Shown: positions 1 through 6,836, numbered from the stretch's first letter. The stretch is DNA of 11,187 nucleotides from Prevotella sp. (GCA_021204565.1 JAJPZE010000163.1:1-11187), one strand, 5' to 3'. The notes: generated by a model not told the origin, from the letters alone. Numbers and translations: made by a program.

Positions 1-1
1 C

Positions 2-22
2 CCGAAACTTGTTCGCGCATGA
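2..22 (+). CDS. possible C-terminal tail of an upstream gene
   Basis: In the second reading frame the window opens with codons for P-K-L-V-R-A followed by TGA at 20-22. That stop would overlap the recF ATG (19-21) as ATGA, the usual join of translationally coupled genes. In Bacteroidales a tetratricopeptide-repeat gene often lies upstream of recF (recalled, not tested), so this could be its end. Six residues cannot identify a protein, and the other two frames are also open to the left edge. This is a suggestion based on the ATGA geometry only. Confidence 0.3.
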   Translation, partial: PKLVRA

Positions 23-1128
23 TACTCAACCGGATATCCATACTCAATTTTAAGAACCTCAGGCAGGTCGAGACCTGCTTTTCCCCCAACATAAACTGCC
101 TCATAGGCAACAATGGAGAGGGCAAGACAAATCTCCTCGACGCTATATATTACCTGTCTTTTTGCCGGAGCAGCAACAACCCGGCCGACGCTCAACTCAT
201 CACTCACGACGAGGAATTCTTCTCCATAGAGGGGCAATACACCCATGACGATGCAAGCACGGAGACAGTCAATTGCAGCCTCAAACGAGGTCATAACAAG
301 GTTTGCAGACGCAATCGCAAGGCATACAGGCGTCTGTCGGAGCATATCGGGCTTATCCCGCTCGTACTTGTTACCCCGCAAGACTCTTTATTGGTCGAGG
401 CGGCAGCCGACGAGCGGCGGCGCTTTATGGATGTTGTTATCTCGCAATACGACCCGGCGTACATCGTCGCACTCGGTAATTACAATAAGGCTCTACAACA
501 ACGAAACGCCATGCTGCGTGCCGAAACGGAGCCCGATTTGTCCCTTATCGAGCTATGGGAAGAGGAGATGGCGCAATACGGCAGTGCGGTTTACGCGAAG
601 CGAAACGCATTTATCAGCGAGTTCACTCCTTGTTTTCAACATATCTACGACATCATCTCCGGCGGGCGGGAGAAGATAGATTTAAGCTACGTATCGCACG
701 GCTTGAGGGGCGATTTGCTCGACGTTATACGGAGCGGAAGAGATAAGGACAGAGCGGTCGGCTTTTCGCTTCACGGCATACACCGCGACGATATCGACCT
801 GCGTCTCGGCGGATATAACATAAAGCGCGAGGGCAGCCAGGGGCAACACAAAACGCTGGTTTTGTCGATGAAGTTGGCGCAGTTTGACTTCCTTCGCCGT
901 ACGCGGAGCGGCACCACGCCCTTGCTTCTTCTCGACGATATATTCGATAAATTGGATGCCGGGAGAGTGGAGAAGATAGTCTCTCTCGTGGCGTCAGACG
1001 CTTTCGGACAGATATTCATCACCGACACGAACCGAACTCATCTCGACAATATCCTCTCTTCGACGAGCGAGGGATATAAGCTCTTTCACGTCGAGAACGG
1101 CGCTCTGTCAGTACAATCGGAGGTCTGA
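19..1128 (+). CDS. recF: DNA replication and repair protein RecF
   Basis: RecF is a cytoplasmic SMC-like ATPase. With RecO and RecR it loads RecA at single-strand gaps and stalled forks. The 369 residues match the usual length of about 360-370. The N-terminus is the typical RecF opening (ILNRISILNFKNLR), followed by a Walker A loop GNNGEGKT at residues 30-37. The family signature SQGQHK is at 273-278, and the Walker B strand LLLLDD at 302-307 is followed by IFDKLD (D-loop region) and an ITDTN strand near the end. All ATPase elements are intact, so the gene should be functional. The ATG at 19 is chosen because the conserved domain begins almost immediately after it; the frame stays open to the window edge, but no residues are needed upstream. 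Its 3' end overlaps the convergent DUF721 gene by 21 bp, which leaves no room for an intergenic terminator. None is visible. Confidence 0.97.
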   Translation: MILNRISILNFKNLRQVETCFSPNINCLIGNNGEGKTNLLDAIYYLSFCRSSNNPADAQLITHDEEFFSIEGQYTHDDASTETVNCSLKRGHNKVCRRNRKAYRRLSEHIGLIPLVLVTPQDSLLVEAAADERRRFMDVVISQYDPAYIVALGNYNKALQQRNAMLRAETEPDLSLIELWEEEMAQYGSAVYAKRNAFISEFTPCFQHIYDIISGGREKIDLSYVSHGLRGDLLDVIRSGRDKDRAVGFSLHGIHRDDIDLRLGGYNIKREGSQGQHKTLVLSMKLAQFDFLRRTRSGTTPLLLLDDIFDKLDAGRVEKIVSLVASDAFGQIFITDTNRTHLDNILSSTSEGYKLFHVENGALSVQSEV

Positions 1129-1398
1129 AATAACGAATGCGCCCGCGCGCTTGTTGAGCTTCTCGATAAGTTCAGCGCGGCGCATAGATAAGTCGGAACG
1201 CAATGCCGGACCGGTAATGCCGACGAATAATGTTTGGTTCTTAATGAATTTATTTGTGGTTTGTTTAGCTACGAACTCGCCCGCAACCTCGTCCCAAGCG
1301 TCGATAATGCGCTTCTGAAGCAGAGGTGTTTCGAGCCCTTCGCTACGCATAACGCGGTCGAGAATGTCGCTTATCGCCTGCGGCTTCACCCTAAACAT
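1108..1398 (-). CDS. DUF721 family protein, DciA-like
   Basis: This is a 96-residue basic protein of the DUF721 (PF05258) family. The features are a helical N-terminus (KPQAISDILDRVM, residues 5-17), the conserved core RIIDAWDEVAG (30-40), the FIKNQTLFVGI strand region (51-61), and a C-terminal helix SMRRAELIEKLN (71-82). The family includes DciA, a bacterial loader or operator of the replicative helicase DnaB. Short Bacteroidetes members are often found beside recF, so a replication role is likely but inferred. The start at 1398 is chosen over 1440 because the longer form only adds 14 residues read out of the preceding gene. The chosen ATG overlaps the stop of the cyclo-ligase gene by 8 bp, which suggests translational coupling. 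It is the last gene of the minus-strand cluster, and its stop lies inside the end of recF on the other strand. Confidence 0.85.
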   Translation of the reverse strand: MFRVKPQAISDILDRVMRSEGLETPLLQKRIIDAWDEVAGEFVAKQTTNKFIKNQTLFVGITGPALRSDLSMRRAELIEKLNKRAGAFVISDLRLY

Positions 1399-1918
1399 AA
1401 TCCACGTCCATATCTTTAACGTCCGTCGGAATGCCCTCAACTATCTGGTAAGGGAAACACACGCCGCGCAGGAATGCATTTCCGACGCGGGGCAAGAAGC
1501 GGTCGTAATATCCCTTGCCCCGCCCCAAGCGCTGTCCGCCAAGCGTGAACGCCACGCCCGGAACAAGGACATAATCAATATCGCCGTAGCTCGCAAACAC
1601 TTCGCCCTTAGGTTCGAGGATGCCGAACATGCCCTCGCGCAGGTCCGAACGACCGTTATAACGCCGCAAAACCATATTTTCCCCGTCCGTCACTTCGGGG
1701 AGCAAGACCGTCTTCCCCATAGCGAGAAGCGCGTCGCCAACGGCGCTGATGTCCGGCTCGTCGCCAAGCGGGCTGAACATCATAATGCACTTCGCGCGCC
1801 GCAAACGCTCGTCGCCAAGCAGACGCTCGCATATTTCTTCCGACCAAATATGCCGCTCCGTGTCCGTTGTCCGTTTATACCGGCGGCGTATCTCCGCCCG
1901 CAGTTCAGCCTTGTTCAT
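1391..1918 (-). CDS. 5-formyltetrahydrofolate cyclo-ligase
   Basis: This enzyme (5-FCL, MTHFS; YgfA/FAU1-like) uses ATP to turn 5-formyl-THF into 5,10-methenyl-THF, returning a storage or by-product folate to the one-carbon pool in the cytoplasm. The 175-residue length is typical. The N-terminal helix NKAELRAEIRRRYK carries the early lysine and arginines of the family. LPEV lies at 73-76, and the family hallmark is the loop VPGVAFTLGGQRLGRGKGYYDRF (119-141) with the GRGKGYYDR nucleotide/folate-binding motif. The C-terminal IPTDVKDMDVDYV matches the family's short end. The ATG overlaps the S41 peptidase stop as ATGA, a 4-bp join typical of coupled translation. With dCMP deaminase in the same cluster, both inputs to thymidylate synthesis (dUMP and active folate) may be co-expressed (inference). 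Confidence 0.93.
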   Translation of the reverse strand: MNKAELRAEIRRRYKRTTDTERHIWSEEICERLLGDERLRRAKCIMMFSPLGDEPDISAVGDALLAMGKTVLLPEVTDGENMVLRRYNGRSDLREGMFGILEPKGEVFASYGDIDYVLVPGVAFTLGGQRLGRGKGYYDRFLPRVGNAFLRGVCFPYQIVEGIPTDVKDMDVDYV

Positions 1919-3561
1919 TCTTCGCTTTCGTCCTCCTCTACATCCGGTGCCGGCGGCTTGGGGAATGCTTCGCCCGCCGCGAGAATTTCTTTCGCCTTAG
2001 CCACGACCTCATCGTCTTCGTTGACGTATTCCGTCCAGGCGCTCTCGCTCAACATATTATATATGATGCGGCTCTTGACGTAACGGTCGAGCAGAGAGTA
2101 TGATTTGCGAATCATTACATTGCGCCTCTTCACTCCGTGTTCCTCTGCATAAGCGGCGAATTCCTCCACTAATCCCTGCCGCGAAAGATATGCTTTGAGC
2201 TCTTTGAGCGTCGGGTAATTCTTGAGTATATGGCGGTTGGCGTCGGTGTATGAGTACGCATACTGCAACACCAAACCGCTCATTGCGATCTGCTTGTAAT
2301 ATGAGGTAACGTCGGTTGTGTCCTCAGCTACGAAGATGTCCGGAGTAATTCCGCCGCCCTCGTAAACCGTCCTGCCGTTCGACGTAAAGAACGCTTTGCC
2401 CGTGTGTTTGATACTGTCTTCGGAGAAGAATTCCCCGTTCGTATACCGGTTGACAATGTCTTGAACGTAGCTGTCTTCGTCCCCCGCGACGTACGGTTTC
2501 TGTATGCAACGCCCCGAAGGAGTATAATAACGCGCGACGGTCAGACGCACCCGGCTCTTGTCGGGGAAAGCGATTTCTTGTTGCACGAGTCCCTTTCCGA
2601 ACGAGCGCCGCCCTATGATTGTCGCCCGGTCGTTGTCTTGAAGTGCGCCCGCAAGAATCTCCGCCGAGGAGGCGCTCGCCTCGTTAATCATCACCACGAG
2701 AGGTATGTGCTGATAGCTGCCGTGCCCGTCGGAGCGGTAATCCTGACGCTTTGAACGCCGCCCCTGGGTATATACAATCAGTTTGTTCTTGGGGAGAAAC
2801 TCATTTGCGATTTGTACTGCCGATTGCAAGTATCCGCCTCCGTTTTCCCGCAGGTCGAGTATCAAATTCTCCAACCCGCTCTCGGATAACGTCGCTAATG
2901 CAATAAGCAATTCGGCGTAGGTTGTTTCCCCGAAATTCTTTATGCGGATGTATCCCGTGGCGTCGTCAATCATATATACGGCGGTGATGCTCTTTTGCGG
3001 TATCTCGCCTCTTGTTATGACGAATTGTTTCACTTCTTTGCTCCCGTAGCGCAACACCCCGATCTTAACCTTTGTGTCTTTCGGACCTTTGAGACGCTTC
3101 ATCGCCTCTTCGTTGGTTATCTCTTTCCCGGTGAAGGGTTTCCCGTCGACGGTTACAATCTTGTCGCCGGCTAATATCCCGGCGTGCTCCGCCGGTCCGT
3201 TGGGCACGACGTTCTCCACGCGGACGGTATCCTCGCGGATAGTGAACTCGACGCCTACGCCGGAGAATGAGCCGTGAAGAGCTTCGGTTTCAGCCTCCGC
3301 CTTGTCAGCCGTGAAATAGACCGAGTGCGGGTCAAGCTCCGCCAAAATTTGCGGGATGGCGGCTTCGACAATAGAGTCGATGTCGGTCGTGTCGACGTAT
3401 TGGTCTTCGATAATGCGGAGCAAGTTGGTCAGTTTGTTGTTCCCGCTGCCTATAATATTCAGTCTGTTGCCCCCGAAATGATTGGCGTAAAACGCGCCGA
3501 TAAGTATGCCCGCAACAATGCAGAGCGCCATTACAAGGGGATAAAAACGATTGTTCTTCAT
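1915..3561 (-). CDS. S41 family C-terminal processing peptidase (CtpA/Prc-like)
   Basis: This is a membrane-anchored periplasmic serine protease that cleaves near the C-termini of substrate proteins. The 548 residues start with a short basic stretch and one hydrophobic segment (about 7-27) that acts as a signal anchor. A PDZ domain follows (about 95-175; NGPAEHAGILAGDKI at 121-135), then the S41 core with LDLRENGGGYL (235-245). The Ser-Lys-Gln catalytic triad can be read as S298 in NEASASSAEI, K323 and Q327 in FGKGLVQ; the 25- and 4-residue spacings agree with CtpB. A further C-terminal domain of about 150 residues, usual in Bacteroidetes homologues, ends in an acidic tail. An upstream ATG at 3624 would add 21 residues, mostly read out of the end of the dCMP deaminase gene. 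The ATG at 3561, preceded by GGAGA, puts the anchor right at the N-terminus and is preferred. There is a 32-nt gap after the dCMP deaminase gene. Confidence 0.96.
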   Translation of the reverse strand: MKNNRFYPLVMALCIVAGILIGAFYANHFGGNRLNIIGSGNNKLTNLLRIIEDQYVDTTDIDSIVEAAIPQILAELDPHSVYFTADKAEAETEALHGSFSGVGVEFTIREDTVRVENVVPNGPAEHAGILAGDKIVTVDGKPFTGKEITNEEAMKRLKGPKDTKVKIGVLRYGSKEVKQFVITRGEIPQKSITAVYMIDDATGYIRIKNFGETTYAELLIALATLSESGLENLILDLRENGGGYLQSAVQIANEFLPKNKLIVYTQGRRSKRQDYRSDGHGSYQHIPLVVMINEASASSAEILAGALQDNDRATIIGRRSFGKGLVQQEIAFPDKSRVRLTVARYYTPSGRCIQKPYVAGDEDSYVQDIVNRYTNGEFFSEDSIKHTGKAFFTSNGRTVYEGGGITPDIFVAEDTTDVTSYYKQIAMSGLVLQYAYSYTDANRHILKNYPTLKELKAYLSRQGLVEEFAAYAEEHGVKRRNVMIRKSYSLLDRYVKSRIIYNMLSESAWTEYVNEDDEVVAKAKEILAAGEAFPKPPAPDVEEDESEE

Positions 3562-3593
3562 TCTCCGGATATAGCTGTAATCAGGTGTTTCCT

Positions 3594-4037
3594 TTATTCT
3601 TCTTCGTCCGGGACGGGGCGGCAAACCACCTCTATACCCGCGCGTTTAAGCAATTCGATGCCGTCGGAGAGGCGGTATAACTCGCCGTAAACGACTCTCC
3701 GAATGCCCGACTGGATAATCAATTTCGAACATTCAATGCAGGGCGAAGAGGTTACGTAGAGCGTCGCGCCGTCGGAATTGTTCGACGAACGCGCCACTTT
3801 CGTTATCGCATTTGCCTCGGCGTGAAGGACGTATGGCTTGGTTACGCCCGCCTCGTCTTCACATACATTCTCGAATCCCGACGGGGTCCCGTTGTATCCG
3901 TCGCTGATAATCATCTTGTCTTTGACGATCAGGCACCCGACCTGCCGCCGCTTGCAGTAGCTGTTTTCGCCCCATATACGCGCCATGCGCAGGTATCTCA
4001 GGTCGAGCTTATTCTTCTTCTCTTCGGTTGATTCCAT
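3594..4037 (-). CDS. dCMP deaminase
   Basis: Deoxycytidylate deaminase converts dCMP to dUMP, the substrate of thymidylate synthase, using a catalytic zinc ion. The 147 residues have the cytidine/dCMP deaminase zinc site: H72-A-E74 (proton-shuttling glutamate E74) and PCIEC with C100 and C103. Other family marks are SYCKRRQVG (26-34), ISDGYNGTPSGFENVCEDE (44-62) and KPYVLHAEANA (67-77). The start at 4037 has a purine-rich GGAAAGGA directly upstream and fits the family N-terminus (LDLRYLRMARIW). An in-frame ATG at 4055 would add MHYWKG, and anything longer only reads into the preceding gene. The gene overlaps the M3 peptidase stop by 29 bp, so coupling is likely. Co-transcription with 5-formyl-THF cyclo-ligase two genes downstream suggests a shared role in dTMP supply (inference). 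Confidence 0.95.
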   Translation of the reverse strand: MESTEEKKNKLDLRYLRMARIWGENSYCKRRQVGCLIVKDKMIISDGYNGTPSGFENVCEDEAGVTKPYVLHAEANAITKVARSSNNSDGATLYVTSSPCIECSKLIIQSGIRRVVYGELYRLSDGIELLKRAGIEVVCRPVPDEEE

Positions 4038-6087
4038 TCCTTTCCAATAATGCATCAATTGTCGGTTCGCCGCCCTTAAACGCCTTATAAAGCTCCATCG
4101 GATGGCGTGTTCCGCCCTTCGAAAGGATACATTCGCGGAAGCGCGAAGCCGTCTTGCGGTTGAATATACCCTCTTTCTTAAACACCGCGAACGCATCTGC
4201 GTCGAGCACTTCAGCCCATTTATAGCTATAATAACCTGCCGCGTAACCGCCCGACATAATATGTGAGAACTGTGCTGTCATACACGTATCCGGCAGTTGG
4301 GCTTCGAGCACGGCTTTCGCCCAAGCACGTTTCTCAAACTCCGGGATGTCTTCGTCGAACTCGTCCGTTCGGGTATAATACGCCATGTCAAGCAGTCCGA
4401 AGCTGACCTGACGCATACATGACGACGCGACACGAAAGTTGCGGGACGCCCTGACGCGGTCAATCAGCTCGTCCGGAAGCGGTTCGCCCGTCTCGTAATG
4501 TACGGCGAAAGTGTGCAGGAACTCCTTTTCCGCCGCGTAATTCTCCATAAACTGCGAGGGCAACTCCACGAAATCCCAGTACACGTTCGTACCCGACAGC
4601 GACGCAAAACGGGTGTTGGCGAATATGCCGTGTAAGGCGTGGCCGAACTCGTGCAGGAATGTATCCACCTCCGAGAGGGTCAGCAACGCCGGTTTATCCG
4701 GGGTCGGCTTGGTGAAGTTCATAACTAACGAGACGTGCGGACGCACGTTATTCCCCTTGCGATCTACCCATTGACCTTGAAATTCCGTCATCCACGCGCC
4801 GCCTTGTTTCCCTTTGCGGGGGTGAAAATCGGCATAAAGGACGGCGAGGAACGTCCCGTCCGCGTCCGTCACTTCGTACGCTTTCACTTCCGGGTTATAC
4901 ACCGGGATGTCCGTCGCTTCACGGAAAGTGATGCCGTAGAGAGTATGCGCAAGGGAGAAGACACCTTTTATGACGTTCTCCAATTTAAGGTAAGGACGGA
5001 GCATCTCGGCATTGATATTATACCGCTCCATCTGCAGTTTATGGCTGAAATACGCCGTGTCCCAGGGCTTGAGTTCGAATGTTTCGCCCTCTTCGCGCTT
5101 AGCTAACGCCGCCAGCTCGTCGCGCTCTTGTTCGGCAACAGGCCGGTATGCGGCAATCAAATCATTAAGTAACTTATAAACATTTGCCCTATTCGAAGCC
5201 ATGCGACATTCGAGCACATAATCCGCGAACGTGGCGTAACCAAGCAGTTGGGCCTCCTCACGGCGAAGATTAACGAGCCTCTTGCATATCTCGAGGTTAT
5301 TCTCGGCGTTGTCTTTAATGCATAACGTGTTCGCCGCCATGTACATCCTTTCGCGGAGCGAACGGTTGTTGCAATAAGTCATAAACGGGGAATACGACGG
5401 CGCGTCGAGGGTGAACAGCCAGCCGTCGATACCTTTCTCCGCCGCCGCAGCGCGCGCCGCGTCAAGCGCCGACGGGGGTAAACCGTCCGTTTCGGATACA
5501 TCCGTTATATGCAATTCAAATGCCTTACGCTCTTTCAGCAGGTTCTGAGAGAAGCGTAAAGCAAGCAAAGCGCTCTCCTCCGTTATGCGCCTGAGACGCT
5601 CTTTGCCCGCTTCGTCGAGGAGCGCACCGCTTCGAACGTACCCCTTATAAGTAGTTTCAAGCAGTTTCGCCTCCTCTTCCGACAGCTCGCGATGGTGTTC
5701 GTAAACATGTTTAATGCGGGCGAACAGTGCCGGATTAAGGGCGACATCGTTGGCGTGCTTGGTGAGGACGGGGCTCATTTTCTGCGCTAAGGCCTCCAGC
5801 TCGTCGCAGGTTTCGCACGACAGCATGCACGCCATCGCTGTCGACACGCGGTCAAGAAGCCCGTAATAATATTCGCTTTTGCCGGGGTCGTGATAGATTA
5901 ACGTATTGTCAAAAGTCGGCTCGTCGGGGTTGCCCGTTATTAGCGCGATTTGCTCGTCGTCGCGTCGTATGCCCTCTAAGAACGCCTCCTCGTAATCCGA
6001 AAGGCATATCTTGTCGAACGGGATAGTGTTGTGCGGCGTGCCGTAGGGCTCGAAAAAGGGGTTGATATGTGTAGCGTTCGTCGTCAT
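4009..6087 (-). CDS. M3 family metallopeptidase (Dcp/oligopeptidase A type)
   Basis: This is a zinc oligopeptidase or dipeptidyl carboxypeptidase of family M3, probably cytoplasmic since no signal peptide is seen. The 692 residues are close to the usual length of about 680-700. The zinc site is HEFGH at 479-483 (H479, E480, H483), with the third ligand E508 in DFVELPSQ. The 29-residue distance from the first His equals that in thimet oligopeptidase. Other family motifs are YADFHPRKGKQGGAW (418-432) and RPHVSLVMNFTKP (449-461) before the zinc site, and a GGYAAGYYSYKWAEVLDADAF region near the C-terminus. The ATG at 6087 is chosen because the extra 63 residues to 6276 would run through the promoter and look unlike protein. 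The chosen start has AAGGA four bases upstream and sits just downstream of a consensus promoter. It is the first gene of the five-gene minus-strand cluster. Confidence 0.96.
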   Translation of the reverse strand: MTTNATHINPFFEPYGTPHNTIPFDKICLSDYEEAFLEGIRRDDEQIALITGNPDEPTFDNTLIYHDPGKSEYYYGLLDRVSTAMACMLSCETCDELEALAQKMSPVLTKHANDVALNPALFARIKHVYEHHRELSEEEAKLLETTYKGYVRSGALLDEAGKERLRRITEESALLALRFSQNLLKERKAFELHITDVSETDGLPPSALDAARAAAAEKGIDGWLFTLDAPSYSPFMTYCNNRSLRERMYMAANTLCIKDNAENNLEICKRLVNLRREEAQLLGYATFADYVLECRMASNRANVYKLLNDLIAAYRPVAEQERDELAALAKREEGETFELKPWDTAYFSHKLQMERYNINAEMLRPYLKLENVIKGVFSLAHTLYGITFREATDIPVYNPEVKAYEVTDADGTFLAVLYADFHPRKGKQGGAWMTEFQGQWVDRKGNNVRPHVSLVMNFTKPTPDKPALLTLSEVDTFLHEFGHALHGIFANTRFASLSGTNVYWDFVELPSQFMENYAAEKEFLHTFAVHYETGEPLPDELIDRVRASRNFRVASSCMRQVSFGLLDMAYYTRTDEFDEDIPEFEKRAWAKAVLEAQLPDTCMTAQFSHIMSGGYAAGYYSYKWAEVLDADAFAVFKKEGIFNRKTASRFRECILSKGGTRHPMELYKAFKGGEPTIDALLERNGINRREEE

Positions 6088-6109
6088 GTTGTCCTTATTT
6101 ATTAGTGTG

Positions 6110-6141
6110 CAAAAGTAGTTCAAACGGGCGACACATACAAA
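6110..6141 (-). promoter_or_regulatory. Bacteroidetes-type promoter of the M3 peptidase cluster
   Basis: On the minus strand, TTTG (6141-6138) is followed after exactly 20 bases by TACTTTTG (6117-6110). This fits the Bacteroidetes consensus TTTG-N19-21-TAnnTTTG perfectly. Transcription would start at roughly 6103-6106, giving a short leader of under 20 nt before the ATG at 6087, with AAGGA at 6096-6092 inside it. It should drive the whole M3 to DUF721 cluster, since the later genes overlap or nearly touch. Confidence 0.85.
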
Positions 6142-6300
6142 CAAAACCGCCTTTTTAGTCGTATACAAGCCTTGTTTAACGCCGGCAGACACATTATCTG
6201 CCCTGTGCTTTCCCCGTCTGTAGACACGCATCACGCGCCCCTTGCAAAGCCCCCGCAAAACCGCAAACCGGAACAAATCGTATAAGCCCGGCTCGGGTCG

Positions 6301-6326
6301 CGTTAATTACGATATATGAATTAACG
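6301..6326. repeat. 8-bp perfect inverted repeat
   Basis: CGTTAATT (6301-6308) and AATTAACG (6319-6326) are perfect reverse complements around a 10-base AT-rich centre. It lies about 160 bp upstream of the M3 promoter and has no T-run, so an operator or cruciform is more natural than a terminator. The function is unknown. Confidence 0.5.
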
Positions 6327-6375
6327 GCATCTCCAATTAAATTGCACACTCCAGAATTTAACGTTTCAAACTCGC

Positions 6376-6417
6376 ATGACGCCGACGACGGACTGATTCG
6401 CGTCATTTTTCGCGAAT
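6376..6417. repeat. two overlapping, mutually exclusive inverted repeats
   Basis: ATGACGC (6376-6382) pairs with GCGTCAT (6400-6406). ATTCGCG (6396-6402) pairs with CGCGAAT (6411-6417). The two stems share 6400-6402, so only one can form at a time, as in an RNA switch. Arms of 7 bp are short, and chance pairing is possible in a spacer of this size. Confidence 0.4.
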
Positions 6418-6490
6418 TTCGGAATGTGTTGATAATCAATAAGTTATGTGGTTTTGCATATTCGGAGCATAGTTGCGGATTTGCAAGAAC

Positions 6491-6540
6491 ACGGGGTTTG
6501 ACCCTCTGAAAGTACGGGGTTTGACCCTATGAAACCCCGT
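6491..6540. repeat. 15-bp direct repeat followed by 9-bp hairpin
   Basis: ACGGGGTTTGACCCT occurs at 6491-6505 and again at 6514-6528, a 23-bp period. The first 9 bases of the second copy, ACGGGGTTT (6514-6522), pair perfectly with AAACCCCGT (6532-6540) across a 9-base loop. The first copy (6491-6499) offers an alternative 5' arm for the same 3' arm. No T-run follows, so this is not a standard terminator. Confidence 0.75.
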
Positions 6541-6577
6541 GTAATGAGCGAGTGAGAACTAAGTAATGAGAGGGTCA
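6499..6577. repeat. 9-bp inverted repeat enclosing the hairpin
   Basis: TGACCCTCT (6499-6507) and AGAGGGTCA (6569-6577) are perfect reverse complements 61 bases apart. They enclose the ACGGGGTTT/AAACCCCGT hairpin at 6514-6540. A direct GTAATGAG repeat (6541-6548 and 6563-6570) also lies inside. Together these could fold into a long-range stem around an inner hairpin. Confidence 0.55.
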
Positions 6578-6836
6578 TTTATGGGGGTTTTGCCCGGCTT
6601 GAACGATGTTCGTACCCGTTTTGATATGTGGAGATGTCAAACGAGACCTAAATTTACGCGCTTTTTGAGCTGAAAAATCATTGCACACTACCCCACGTCT
6701 TAACAGTCAAAGGAATATTTAACTCGATATTTTGAATATCTATCCTAACGTAAGGTCTTCACGTAAGGAGAGCGGGCTTCGCCTTGTATTACGTCCCGAG
6801 CTCTTCGCCTCAAAGAAATCCTCTTTTATTTGCCCG

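Larger units (their letters stand above)
6142..6836. other. repeat-rich non-coding spacer between M3 and leuS promoters
   Basis: I find no convincing gene in these roughly 700 bases. The longest reading frame (minus strand, about 6194-6439) resembles no family I know. A 35-codon frame at 6566-6673 (+) lacks a good ribosome binding site. The spacer does hold several perfect inverted repeats: 6184-6202 (6-bp arms), 6301-6326 (8), 6376-6406 (7), 6396-6417 (7), 6514-6540 (9), 6499-6577 (9) and 6726-6740 (6). It also holds direct repeats: a 15-mer 23 bp apart at 6491 and 6514, ATTGCACACT at 6341 and 6680, and ACGTAAGG at 6748 and 6761. It could carry an unannotated small RNA, operators, or the remains of a small mobile element. 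Confidence 0.6.

Noticed and set aside
1364..2083. A 239-codon plus-strand open frame
   Set aside because: It is opposite the 5-formyl-THF cyclo-ligase and S41 peptidase genes, both with clear family motifs, so it is a shadow frame.
6088..6276. N-terminal extension of the M3 peptidase by 63 residues
   Set aside because: It crosses a perfect Bacteroidetes promoter at 6110-6141 and does not resemble M3 N-termini.
6194..6439. An 81-codon minus-strand open frame in the spacer
   Set aside because: It has no family resemblance or clear ribosome binding site, and its composition is mixed. It overlaps the palindromes at 6301-6326 and 6376-6417, which non-coding function explains better.
6351..6689. 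Calling a transposon or MITE outright
   Set aside because: The 10-bp direct repeats at each end are suggestive, but I see no terminal inverted repeats and no transposase, so it is kept only as a hypothesis.
6142..6836. tRNA, CRISPR array or riboswitch in the spacer
   Set aside because: No T-arm GTTCGAATC-type sequence, no regularly spaced repeats beyond two copies of the 15-mer, and no riboswitch core that I recognise.
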